Origin: Acanthamoeba sp. SK_2022b
Lineage: Eukaryota; Discosea; Longamoebia; Acanthamoebidae
DNA: 36,872 nucleotides
NCBI GenBank assembly: GCA_027943245.1
Contig: JANDJZ010000533.1
Location: 1 to 36,872 of the forward strand
Reading direction: 5' to 3'
This document shows positions 19,316 through 30,877 of this stretch, in pieces. Numbering within the stretch: the stretch's first letter is position 1; every line of letters starts with the position of its first letter. The position numbers were made by a program, and so were the translations under genes. A model generated the notes under the pieces. That model searched no databases. It was not told the DNA's origin and saw only the letters and a program-made list of their open reading frames with translations.

Positions 19316-22300
19316 ATGAGCAGGGAGGAGGAGATGAAGAGCATCAACGCCTTGGGAACCCATCGACGATCGCAACAAGTGGAGATTGCCGATCACAACT
19401 TGAGCAACAGCAGCAATGCATGGACCAGTAGCACGAGCCGAGGGGGAGGGCTCAGGCCAGCAACTGGCAATTTAACGTTGGCCAAGGCGTCGATAGATGA
19501 ACTTGACAGCATCTTGGACGATCTCAACTCCAGGCAGCGTCGCATCGACAGCAAGAGATTCCTGCGAAAGGATGGGCCGAGCGCCCGCCGCGTGATCTCG
19601 ACCGTAAAGAAGGCAGACCCCCCGTACGCTCCCCTCTTACCAAACCTCTGCTCTTCTCCAGCTTCTGATTTATTCATGGTTGCTCGTGACCTGCCCTAGA
19701 AGGAATGAGCTGCCCGGCCTGCTGACTCTGGATGCCCTCCTCAACGCCTTGTCGATAGAAAACGTATTGAGCTCTTACTTCCAGTCTATCTTTTATCTCA
19801 GTAGTGTCGGCGATGATCTGCTGGTTGACGTTTTTCGACAGGCTTCGCCCACACCCTGGACCAGTCGTAGAAGTGAGACACCGCGCCTACCTCCATCGCC
19901 ACAGCCACCACAACCGCAACAGCCTCCCCTATCGCCTCCACAACAGAGGGCACCACCAACCCAGGTGAATCATAAGCGGTACATCACAACAACTTTTCCC
20001 TGGTCTCGTTCGTTCGTGCATTGTAACTCTTTGTTGTGCGACCGTCACTCAGGCGACCGTCGCTCCGAATCCGAAGTACACAGCTAGTGCGTCATCATCT
20101 CCCGCCCTCACTCCTTTCTTTGATTCATGAATAGTATGACTAATGGTTAGTCATTTGTCACCAGAGCACGCAACAGATTGAGTTGGGTCTGGGCGAATCC
20201 AGAATGAAAACGGTGCTGCGAGAGATCGAAGCCTCTTGCACGACGCAGATATCGGCCGTACACAACAGCGAACAGCTCAAAAGTACCGTCACCCTTCCTT
20301 ATCCGCTTGCAGTATTGCGTCCCAAGTTTGCTTACTTGCACTATATCTATTTTGAAGTGGGAGTAACACAGATCTGCCGAGGCGCCAAGACCGCACTCAA
20401 AGAGCGCGATTACGGTCAGTTTGCCTGTTGTATGCATATCCTCTGCAAGGTCTCCCTGGCGTTCTACGTCCAGGTAAGCGCCACATTACCTTTTTCTCTT
20501 GCTCGGGCGGACACTCACGCCTCGGATGCCCAACAGCCGCAACAGCCGCTCTTGCTGCAGACACACGAGGCGGCCTATGCGGCTCTCGACCTGCTATCAC
20601 TCTTGATCGAGGCCGAGGAGGAACAGGGGCGCCTCGAGGCCACGAGTCCAGTGGCGTCCATAACCCGGCGGGCCCACGTGAAGTTGGCCGCCAGGCTCAC
20701 CGACCGGCTCGAGGTGCACCTGAACAACTGGGTCCTGCTCATTCACGCGAGTATTACCCATGCGTCCTCTTCGTCGATGGTGTCTGCATCGCCGCCGGCC
20801 GTATCGTCGTCGCCCACGTCCTCCATCTCGGCATTAGCAAATTCACTGGATACCAGCGAAGTGCACTACCACATCGCATGCTACCTGGGTCTGGAGGGCG
20901 TTCTGCATGAACGACAGCTGCTTTATGAACTCATAAGGAGCGATCCCGCCACCGTGAGGGACGAGATACGGGCTATCGTGCGGCGTATCATCACCATGAC
21001 CAAGGGCCTTGTCGACGTCATCCGCGTCTCCGACGAACTGCACCAGATCACTCTACGGTAAGACCGTCGCATGCTCCTTCTACCAGTGAAGCGTGGGACA
21101 AACTGGTTCTAATTGTGATTGGTCGGCCAGGGGGCTGAAAGTGGAGATTCTGACCAAGCTGAAAGAGTTCGCCGAGGCGGCCACGAGGTACATGAACGAG
21201 TACGACACCGGGGAGATACTCGAGCAGGTCCGTGGGTCGGTTCTCCCGGCCGTGGATGATCTGCTGCAGGAACTGCACGACGCAAGGGACTTCATGCTCG
21301 ACTCCAACACCGAGGCCGCCGACCCTGGCGAGGAGAACGAGCAGGCTCAGAGGGGCGCACAAGCAAGTGTCAGACGGCACTCGATGGGCGCGACAACGCG
21401 GCGCCCATCGCTAGAGGGCAATACAACGCCGGACAGCCCTAGCGTGCTTTCCGACCACGTCCGAAAGCTCACGTCCTACATCAACTACACCCTCTCTGCG
21501 CTACTTGCGCCAGAGGTAAACCCTCCGTATGCGCGCGTTGGCGTAGATGAGTGGGAGAGGTTAACGCTCTCGCCGTCAACAGAACGCACGCGTGCTGGAC
21601 GACGGGCCGCAGACCTTCCGATCTCGCCTGAGCAATGTGGGCGAGTGCGCGGTCCAGATGGCACTGCGCCACCAGCCGCACAAGGCCGGCAGCTCCATCG
21701 ATACCGTGATGAAGCCCACGTTAGACCTCATCGAGCAACTCGTCGCGGTCGGTTTCGACTTTAGCGACCTTCTCGCTCAGCTGCGCGCCAAGAAGCGAAG
21801 GGTATACCAGAGAAAGGCATCATACCCATCGCTCAAGGCCTCGTTAGACCCGACCGAGCTGAAGCAGTTCGAGGATACCATGGGCTCCTCGTCTAAAGAG
21901 GTCAAGATTGAGCTGAACCGCCTCCTATCGCATCTCAAAACCCTAAAGGATCAACAGGTCAACACGACCACCAGCAGCCCACCAGGTACGTCAACGAACG
22001 GTATTCGCGGAATGTGGGACCCGTTAAAGAGCATGGCTTACGGGCACGCATCTCAGGGGTCGTGTCGTCGCCAACCGCCACGCCACAAGAGCCTGCGCAG
22101 CCAGCTCAGCCCAGACCACCAGCCGCCGCTGCTGTCATTTCTGAAGTTCGGGTACACGTGATCTACATGATCATGAAAGCCAACACCCAGGCTAACCTGG
22201 CTTCTTGTCAAGACCGCGGTCAAGGAGATCGTGCAGGTGACTCAGCCGATGCTGGACTTGTGCAAGGCCGATCAGGAGGGGGAATACGATCCGATGCAGG

Positions 22301-22584
22301 ACAGCCGGGACCAGGCCACCATCCGCCAACTGTCCGCGCGGCTGGCCGAGCTTCTATCACGGCTGCTGGTCCACATACCCGACGCCGAAGAGAAGCGGCG
22401 CATGCTGCGGCAAGCCGTGGAGATGGGCGAAGTGGTCAAGCGCTTCCGCGCCGACAAGACGAGGGGCGAGCTCAACCACTACCTGGTGGAGGAGCATCGA
22501 TATCAGCTGGTCGTGCTGTCCGTGCACCAGTTCCTCTCGAGCGTCAAACGGAGCTACGCCCTCTTGCGCGATGGTCAATCGTGA
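19316..22584 (+). CDS. Large, mostly helical protein of unknown function
   Basis: Nine exons: 19316-19623, 19700-19964, 20053-20075, 20167-20473, 20537-21057, 21131-21515, 21583-21985, 22057-22151, 22213-22584; 892 residues, ATG 19316. I do not recognise it. The N-terminal 70 residues are Ser/Arg-rich. ASIDELDSILDDLNSRQRRI is a helix-forming stretch, and a Pro/Gln-rich linker (PPSPQPPQPQQPP) follows exon 2. From residue about 210 it is nearly all amphipathic helix (VLREIEASCTTQISAVHNSE, LIEAEEEQGRLEA, RIITMTKGLVDVIRVSDELH, LLQELHDARDFMLDSN, KEIVQVTQPMLDLC, RYQLVVLSVHQFLSSVKRSY). This could be stacked helical bundles, as in vinculin-type or other scaffold proteins, but no signature supports a family. 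Exon 3 (23 nt) and the 63-bp in-frame intron 20474-20536 are the least certain parts. Confidence 0.68.
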
Positions 22585-22930
22585 GCGAGAGGCACGTTTT
22601 GCCCCAATGGCAACAAGGCAGAAGAAGGTTGTTCTGCTTTGGTGTTGTATACCGTAAGAACAGAGTCACAACCGCACACGCCGCACAATCAACAGCGCTC
22701 GGCTAAAATGGCCGTTATTTTTGTAATTAAATTGAGCCCCCCTCCCGCAGACGATAGCAAAGCGAGAGCGAGGGCGAGCGCATCACAACTTCGTGGTCGA
22801 GCCCACGCCAGAAGGAAGGAGCGAGGAGAATTGAAGGAGCAAAACTAGAGAGTGAATCGAAAAAAGGATAGAGGGAAGGAAGGATCGCATCGCCCCACCA
22901 GAGAGCTAAATCTAGCTTGGCTGATCTCTC
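22585..22930. promoter_or_regulatory. Intergenic/5' UTR between the helical-protein gene and the RhoGEF gene
   Basis: 346 bp with no gene. The right 200 bp is purine-rich (AGAAGGAAGGAGCGAGGAG, then GGATAGAGGGAAGGAAGGA) just upstream of the GEF ATG and is probably its 5' leader. Confidence 0.4.
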
Positions 22931-24280
22931 ATGTCTGGCCCGTCGTCGCCCGTGCCGGCAGTATCGCCGCGCCGCAACCCGCTACTCCAGCTCTACTCCC
23001 TCATCAAGGAGGGCGGGAAAGAGGAGGAGCTGAAGCAATTCCTCTCAGCAAAAGAGAATGCGATGTGGCTCGATCGCAAGGACTCCAATGGCGAAACCGC
23101 CCTCATGGTAGCTACCAAGCACGAACGACTACGAGAGATGGACATCCTCTTTGATAATGGCGCCAATCCTAACACTGCCAATCCGTACGCGTTCCTCTTC
23201 GCCTCCTCGTTTTTCATTTTTAATTATGATCCGTTGAACGTCCATCTTCGACAATTCATTTTTATCCCAAAATCTCCAACAAATCCTTTTTTTTTGGTTC
23301 CTGTTCTATCGATAGAAACTTCGCTCGCCCCAATCAGTTTCCCCATAGCTTTTGATACGCGGGTGGCGCTCGATCCCGTACATCCTATAGAAGGATCAAT
23401 TCATCATGATCGATCTGCGATCGTTCTGTTCACTTCACTTTGCCTCTTTCGCTCTTGCTCTCCGCACTTTTTCCGTGGCTTTCCTCCACTCGAGGCGATC
23501 CATCTTTTTCAGCTCCCTGCTGCCTGGGCGTGTCTGCCTCAAGGCACACGCGCGAGCTCTCTGCGTTGCACGAATCACGCACCTCGTGTCGTTCCATCTT
23601 TCTGTTTCGACGCCTCCCCCAACGCACTACACCAAAGAGAATTATTTATTTGTTTATTTATTGCTATTATTATTAAAACGCAAAAAAAAAGAGCGCAAGA
23701 AATGGAACTCGGAGCAGAGAACAACTTCAAGCGCCTCCAACGCTTTTTCTCCACACACGACGTGCATCGCGACGATACCGACGTCGGCGATGACCGTCAT
23801 GGCCCTCCTTCTCCTTCCTCGCTTTCGTCATCCTCCTCATCTTCGTCTACTCTTTCTCATCGTCTCCACCCCAGACAAGGCGAGACGGCCCTCCACCTGG
23901 CCGTCAGCTCTGGCCGCGTCGACACCGTGCGCAAGCTCCTCGAGCGGGGCGCAGCCGTCAAGTGCGTCAGCTCTCTCCTATTTTTTTTGTTGTTTTAATT
24001 CGTGATTTATTTCATTATTATTTTTAAAATTCTATTTATTGTTAATGTCTGGCCTCACCCGACGACACGACGACGTGCAGTATACTGGGCCCGCAGGGAA
24101 CGCCACGAGACGTGGCGGTGAAGCAAAACGCGCAGGACCTCGTCGCCGTTCTCGATGGTAATGGCCCAGCGCCATTCTTGTTGATTATTTTAATTTGGGT
24201 TTTCTTTTTATATACATTTTCCCCAATTTATCTGGAGCTCCTCACCCAGCTTGCTTTTGACCTCTCTCTCTCTCTCTCTT

Positions 24281-24330
<50 letters not shown>

Positions 24331-24570
24331 TTCACCACAGCCAAGGGAAACGTTGGGGCCGGAGCCAGGCCACTGCCCGGTGTCCCCGCGCGAGGCGTCA
24401 AGCCAGTCATAAAGCCGCGTGGCCCCGTCAACTCCCCACCGACCGCACAACCCAACCGCCCAGGCACAACCATCGGTTCGTTCGCCTATTTATGATTTTT
24501 CTTTCTTTCTTTCTTTCTTTACAAAAAAACAAACAAACAAAACTGAGACTTATCGTTTTGTTTTCTCCAC

Positions 24571-24609
<39 letters not shown>

Positions 24610-26645
24610 TAAATTCACGACTTGCGGTTTCTTGTAATAAATAAATAAATAAATATTACCAACTCATGGATATTGCTTGTGGTCAATGCAGCGAGGCCGA
24701 AGCCAGTACCGCCAGTGCCCAGTAATCGGCCGAGCCCCAGCAGCATCATGCGGCCGGGCGCCGCTCGACCTCCCGGCACCCCCGCCTCCCCCAACGGCAG
24801 TACGCAGCCTCCTCCCGCGTGTCGCCACGCCCCACTGCTCGCGCCCTCTGAGATTGACCCCCTCCCCTCTTGCAGACGCGAGCGGGTCGCCAGCCTCGCC
24901 CCGTTCTATGCACTCCTCGGCCCCGATCGCGCCCAAGCCCTCGCTCATCCAACCCTTTGGCGCGTCCGCCCACTCCTCCTCCTCCTCCTCCTCGGCCGCC
25001 GCCTCCCACTCTGCGCCCATGGCCTCGACGCCGACGACCAACGGCCCCACCACGTCGACATCGTCGACTTTGTCGACAGCGGGATTGTCGACATCGGGCG
25101 AGCGCCCGCTCTCCCCCAACTCCGAGAGCCGCCTGCGTAGCTCCACCGTGGCGGCCGACCCGCGGCCCGTCTCCCTGCGTCGCCCGCCGCCCCCGCGCCC
25201 GACGCGCCGCGCAAGCAACGCCGAGGTGCCGCCCATCAACCTCATGGGCAGGCCCGCGTCGGTCGCCACCGGCGCGCCGGTGCCGGCCATCCCCGCGACC
25301 AACGCGGCCGCGGGCTCGTCGACCACCTACCCGAGCTGGCAGTCGACGTCGCCGCGCGGCGATCGCGGCGCGACTCAGACGTCCCCGCGCGCCACGATGC
25401 CGCCGGGCGCCCTCTCCGCTGCCGCCGGCGCCGCCGCGCCGCCGCCGTCGTTGTCGTCGGTGTCGTCGGCCTCGCCCTTGCCCTCTCTGTCGCGTTCGGC
25501 GACCGTGTCCGCCGGCCCCACGTCGCCGCGCGCCACCATCTCGTTGGGCGAGCGCAAGCTGTCGCCGCGCCGCACGCTTGGCTCGAGTGCCGACATCGTC
25601 ATCTCCGGCCCCACGCCGCCCTCCGGAAGCTTCATCTCCGGACCCGGCCTCCCCGGTGCTTCCCCCAATTCGTTTATATTAATTTATTAATTAATTTATT
25701 AATTATTATTTATATGAATTTCTAAATCATTTTATTTATTGGTTGATAGGGAGCCGAATCGGAGAGGTGCCCTTCAGCCCGGGCCAGCAGAAGAAGGAGG
25801 ACCCGCTCATGATGCGAAGGCGAGCGGCCGAGGAGATCCTCAGCACCGAGGTGGCCTACGTCGAGCAGCTGTCCATGCTCATCAACGTACGTTGCTGCTG
25901 TTGTCGTCGTCGTCGTCGTCGTTATTTGTTGTCCCTCTCGTCCGTGAAACTGTCCAGTTGACCCGGTCGCGTGCTCTCGTCGCCGCCAATTAATCGTCGA
26001 CAATGTCGTCATCTGCCACAGAGCTACAAGAAGCCCATCGAAGCCGCCAAGGTGATCGACAGGATGTCGCTCAAGGGCATCTTCGTGAACGTGGAGGTGC
26101 TCGAGTCGCTCCACCGCACCTTCCTCTCCGACCTGCAGACACAGATGGAGCAGTGGTCGCCCGAGAACGAATCGCCCGGCCTCTCCTCCGTCATCCTCAG
26201 CTTGGTATCTCTCCCCCCCCTCCTCCCGTCTACTTCTTCGCTCTTCATACCGTGGGCTCTTCGCGCTTCGTTCTTTTTTCGTCACTCTCATATGACGCAC
26301 GACGCACGACACGACACAGGTGCCCTACCTGAAGCTGTACATAGAGTACATCACCGATTTCGACCGGTCGCTGAAGCTGGTGGAGTCGCTCCACAACGAG
26401 AACGAGCCCTTCCACCAGCTGATCCAGACGCTCGGCTCCGGCGGGTTCGTGGGCAGGCTCGGCCTCGACTCCCTCCGCGTCGTGCCCATCCAGCGCATCC
26501 CGCGCTACGTGCTCCTGCTCAAGGCGCTCATCAAGTACACGCCCGAGGACCACCCCGACCACAAGAACCTCGAGGAGGCCCTCCACAAGATGTCCGAGCT
26601 CGCCACCTTCATCAACACCAAGAAGAGCGAGGTACACGTGCTCTC

Positions 26646-26727
<82 letters not shown>

Positions 26728-27761
26728 CTCATATGGAGTTGCGATGCAGGCCGAGTCGCGCAACCGTCTGATCGAACTCTCGGCAAACCTGGTGGGCAAA
26801 CGATTGGAGGTAAAATGACTGGGAAAATAATTTAGAAAATCAATTATTATTATTATTAAATTAAATAATAATAATAATAATAATGTGCAGGGCTTGGAGG
26901 ACGTCGAGGAGGAGGCTGTCGGGGGCAAGGAGCCGAGGGAGCACAAGTGGCGAAAGAAGTACAACAAGTACAAGCAATGCGACGTCTGCCGCGAGATGGG
27001 CTACTGCACCAAATGTAAAGTAAACGGTACGCGTCATTCCACCACCTCTGCCTTCTCCCAAGGCACGATGCACGCGCACACGCACGAATCCACCCCCCCC
27101 CCGCTGACGTGATTTGTGTCGACAGAGTGTAAATTCTACCTGGGTATTGGAGGAGTCCACGCCGACTGCCAACAAAACGTTCCCCACAACTGCGGCCAGC
27201 GGCGAACAGAGGTAAGCAGCCCTGCCACATCGACCCTTGCATTGCTAACATTTCGATCGATTCTGACCCGCGGTTGTCGTCGTCGTTTTCGTTTTCATTT
27301 TCGTTGTTGTTTGTTGTCGCCATTGTTGTTGTTACGTAGAAAACGTTCATCAAGCACAGCCGACATTTGATCAAAGAGGAAAAGGAGCTGCAACACAAGA
27401 TGACGTCGCTCAAGCACCCCGACTCCAAGGTAAGCACAGCACAGCACAGCACAGCACAGCACAGCACAGCACAGCACAGCACAGCACAGCAACAGAGGCG
27501 ATACTAACGCGGGCAACTCGCTTATCCGTGTGCTCGCGCGCAGGCGCCGCTGCACAAGGAGCCCATCGTGCTGCTGCTCAACGACGGCCTGGCCGTGGTG
27601 TACCCGACCGAGATCGCCAAGTACGAGTTCCTCGCGCTCATCAAGTGGGTCGGCCCCTCCGGCAAGCCCATCCTCAACGAAAACGGTTCGTTCCGCTCCG
27701 CCGTGCATGCATGCCCCCCCCTCCGTGTGTTATTGCTGACCGCTGTGTGAACGCATGCGTG

Positions 27762-27821
<60 letters not shown>

Positions 27822-28314
27822 TGACGGAGACGGCCTTCTCGCTCACGGATCCGCGCTACAACGAGCTGCACACGTTCGTGGCGCCCACGAAGGAGTACAA
27901 GGAGCAGTTCCTGAGCGAGATGAAGCAGCAGATGTCCAACTGGCACGTCGCCCAGTCCAAGGTACCAACGACCGATGCCCCTCCCTCCACACGCTCGCCC
28001 GTTCCCACCCTTCTGCCACTCACGTGTTTGACCGAATATTGTGTGCGCGTGCGCGCGCGTGTGTGTCGTGTGCGCGTTGCGTGTGATGGCAATAACAGGA
28101 GAGAGAGAAGGGAGGAGGGGCGTCGATGGACCAGTTCCGCGGGGTGACCTTCCAAATTTTGTTCACCGTGCCCGTCGCCTCCACCAAGGAGAAGGAGTTC
28201 ACCGTACGGCCGGCCTATCCCTGCTGTTTATTATTTATTTAATCGTAATTATTATTTTATTCAAGCTTTTTATGATCGCTCTTATTTAAATGTAATCATT
28301 GTGTGCCGTGCGTG

Positions 28315-28362
<48 letters not shown>

Positions 28363-29353
28363 TTAGGCGTATGTGGTCGACATGAAGACGCAGAAGGGTA
28401 CCATCACGATCATGAAGCGCTATCGTCAATTCCTCGACCTCCACCACCGCGTACGGCTACTGCCTCTTTTAATATAGCGCATAGAGTTATATATAATTCT
28501 ATACATTCTGACAATTTATTGTTTTGTGTGTTGTGCGTCCCACCAGTTGCAAAACCACTACAAGGCGTCGGTGATGCCCAAGTTTCCCAAGAAGCGCTAC
28601 CTCGGCAACAACACCTCCCACAAGTTCATCCAAAAGCGGGTATGCCACACGCACACACGCACACACGCACACAACACGTGCTGATCCCAAAAACAGTGTC
28701 AGAAGATCGGGCGGTATTTGAACGAGATGATGCAGCTGCCGGGCATTCTCGACATCGAGGAGGTGAAGACGTTCCTGACGACGTCGCTCAGCGCCAAGGG
28801 CGAGGAGGAGCTGGTGGGCAAGCAGGACGAGAGCGACCAGGAGAAGGCCCAGTTCCTGGAGAGCATCGCGCCCAAGGAGAAGAAGGAGGAGCCCACCAAT
28901 GGCGGCGTCATCACGAGCCTCCACCCCGACGCCATGCGCGCGCAGATGGGGCTCAGCGTGATCCTCAAGTCGGCGCCCGCGTCGGCCGCCGGGGCGCAGT
29001 CGCCCAGGTCGCCGCGGGTCGTGACGCCCACGCCGAGCCCGCGCGACAACCAGCAAACGCCGATCGCCGCGCCCAACCCAAAGAACGAAAACGAAGCGGC
29101 AGCGACAAAGAGCGAAAGCGAAAGCGAAAGCGGAGGAGTCAGTGCAGCCACTGCGACGGTGAAGCTGGCCAAGGCCGTGGCGCTGTTCGCGTTCGAGGCG
29201 CAGAGCGCGAAGGAGCTGGAGCTAAAGGCGGATGACGTCATCACGGTCCACGAACGCGGGGGCGACGCGTGGTGGTTCGGCACCGTCGACGGCACCACGT
29301 TCGGCTATTTCCCCAACAACTACGTGCGCCTTTTGCCCGACACCGAGTGGTGA
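22931..29353 (+). CDS. Ankyrin-RhoGEF(DH)-C1-like-PH-PX-SH3 multidomain guanine nucleotide exchange factor
   Basis: Nineteen exons: 22931-23184, 23875-23961, 24081-24157, 24341-24475, 24692-24799, 24876-25655, 25750-25886, 26022-26204, 26320-26631, 26750-26809, 26891-27026, 27126-27211, 27340-27429, 27544-27685, 27822-27961, 28099-28203, 28367-28450, 28547-28639, 28697-29353; 1221 residues. Ankyrin repeats lie at 45-140 (GETALM and GETALH exactly 33 apart across the first splice). A Ser/Pro-rich linker runs to about 485. The DH domain at 500-700 has RRRAAEEILSTEVAYVEQL, SLKGIFVNVEVL and RVVPIQRIPRYVLLLKAL. A Cys/His C1-like finger is at about 730-785 (CDVC, CTKC, HADC). A PH-like region follows (IVLLLNDGLAVVY). 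PX is at 918-1035 (MKRYRQFLDLH, MPKFPKKRYLG). SH3 is at 1160-1218 (ALFAFEAQ, WWFGTVDG, YFPNNYVRLL). It should activate Rho/Rac GTPases at phosphoinositide membranes. AATAAA lies at 29370. Confidence 0.92.
23185..23874 (+). other. 690-bp intron 1 of the RhoGEF gene with no stop in the host frame
   Basis: GT (23185) to AG (23874). Length is 690 = 3 x 230, and the host frame stays open throughout. Splicing it out restores an exact 33-residue ankyrin spacing (NTANP|QGETALHL), so the intron is real in at least the main mRNA. Its 3' part contains charged and Ser-rich codons (SSSSSSSS). Confidence 0.7.
24262..24329 (+). repeat. (CT)n(AC)n microsatellite in RhoGEF intron 3
   Basis: CT repeats, then about 25 AC units ending 10 bp before the acceptor CACAG at 24340. 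Confidence 0.9.
24572..24609 (+). repeat. (TTA)n repeat in RhoGEF intron 4
   Basis: About 12 TTA units in an AT-rich intron that also has (TTTC)5 and AAAT runs. Confidence 0.9.
26647..26724 (+). repeat. (GT)39 microsatellite in RhoGEF intron 9
   Basis: The longest pure dinucleotide run in the window. It begins 15 bp after the donor and fills most of the 118-bp intron. Confidence 0.95.
27433..27491 (+). repeat. (GCACA)12 pentanucleotide repeat in RhoGEF intron 13
   Basis: About twelve perfect copies starting immediately after the donor GTAA. Confidence 0.95.
27763..27819 (+). repeat. (TG)28 microsatellite abutting the acceptor of RhoGEF intron 14
   Basis: The TG run leads directly into TGTAG at 27821 with no pyrimidine tract between. 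Confidence 0.95.
28316..28362 (+). repeat. (TTA)15 repeat abutting the acceptor of RhoGEF intron 16
   Basis: TTA units run to the acceptor TTTTAG at 28366. Confidence 0.95.
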
Positions 29354-29369
29354 CCGCACGCACAGCTCC

Positions 29370-29375
29370 AATAAA
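29370..29375 (+). terminator. Poly(A) signal AATAAA of the RhoGEF gene
   Basis: Lies 17 nt after the TGA and 88 nt before the start of the M16 peptidase gene. Confidence 0.5.
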
Positions 29376-29462
29376 TACAAAAGAAACTCGAGATAAAATA
29401 CAAAAGAAACGAACGAAAAAGCAATACTGCGACCACAGAAAGATTACGCAACCATCATCAAA

Positions 29463-30846
29463 ATGGCAGCAAGCATCGGTGCGCTTGTGCCCAGCCAGAG
29501 ATCTGTGCGTGGGTGCTCGTAGTTGCCACGTTTTGTTCTGACCAGGGGGAGGGAGTGCAGCAGGAGAAGTGTTCGGCCTCAAGTGGGAAGCAGCAAATCT
29601 GCCCACGGGGCTGCGCGTTGTGCGCGTGGGCATGCCTGGCCAACCGGGGCTCCTCTCCTTCTACTCCATCGTGCGCACCGGTGCGCGCAATGAAGTCGAG
29701 GTCCCTGCTGCCCCTCGCCCATTCGCTCCATCTATGCATCTAGGGGATGCTGTATACAAACTGTTGACACGAATGGTTGTTTGGGGGGGGGGGCGTTGCT
29801 GATCATGATCACAGGAGGGCGTCACTGGCTTTGCCCACTTCTTCGAGGTGCGCCCAGCGCTGCCGCTGCTGCCGCTTTGCTGACTGACCGGCCAAGCGCT
29901 TCTCGTGTGCATGTGCAGCACATGATGTTCAGGGGAACGCCGCGCTTCTCTGGCACCGCCTACAACGACGCTCTGAAGGGCATCGGCGCAGGTGCAGCCT
30001 TCCACCGCAACACCTTGCGCTCCCCTTCCTCGTGACTGCAGCTACACTCTTGACCTTTTATTTATTATTTAATTTTATTGAATAACTTAGATACCAACGC
30101 CTTTACCACGGAGGACTTCACGTGCTACCACATCACCGCGTCCTCGTCGGCCTTGGAGCTGATCGTGGACCTCGAATCCGGTAGGCCACCTCCCTTTCCC
30201 CAGGCTGATGGTCATCCATTTTCTGCTCCACATTGACACGGTTCTCTGCCTCTGGTTGTGTGTGCGTGCGTGTGTGTGTGTTAGATCGATTCCAAAACCT
30301 GGAGTACAGCGTGGCTGATTTCCAGAAGGAGGCCCGTGCGGTGCTGGGCGAATACAACAAGGTTCAACAACCGACTCTCTCATTGGCTGCTGCGCGGGGT
30401 GATGAGGCCACGCGCACACACGTTTCTCAATCCCCCACCACCTCCCTCTCGCAGTGTGCGTCGGACCCGGAACTGCTCTTGGAGGAGACCATGCAGGACA
30501 AGGCCTTCCAGTGCCATACCTACAAGCACACGACTCTGGGTTTCCTGGCCGACATCAAGGTTTCCTTTGACACTGCTCGCTTTCTCTCTCGCTCTCGCGC
30601 TCGCGCTCGCCACTGATCGCAATGAGCCATCGACGACTGTCTCTACTCTGCCTGCAGGACATGCCCAATCAATTCGAGTACAGCAGGACCTTCTTCGACA
30701 GGTGGTACCGCCCGCAGAACACCGTCTTGCTGGTACGTGTACTCACATTACACAAAAAAAAAGAGAATAAATAAACAAAAAAAAAAGAGGAGAGAATACA
30801 AGCTTTTTGAAAATACACGAAAATATCAAAAAGCAGCCAATAACAA

Positions 30847-30877
<31 letters not shown>

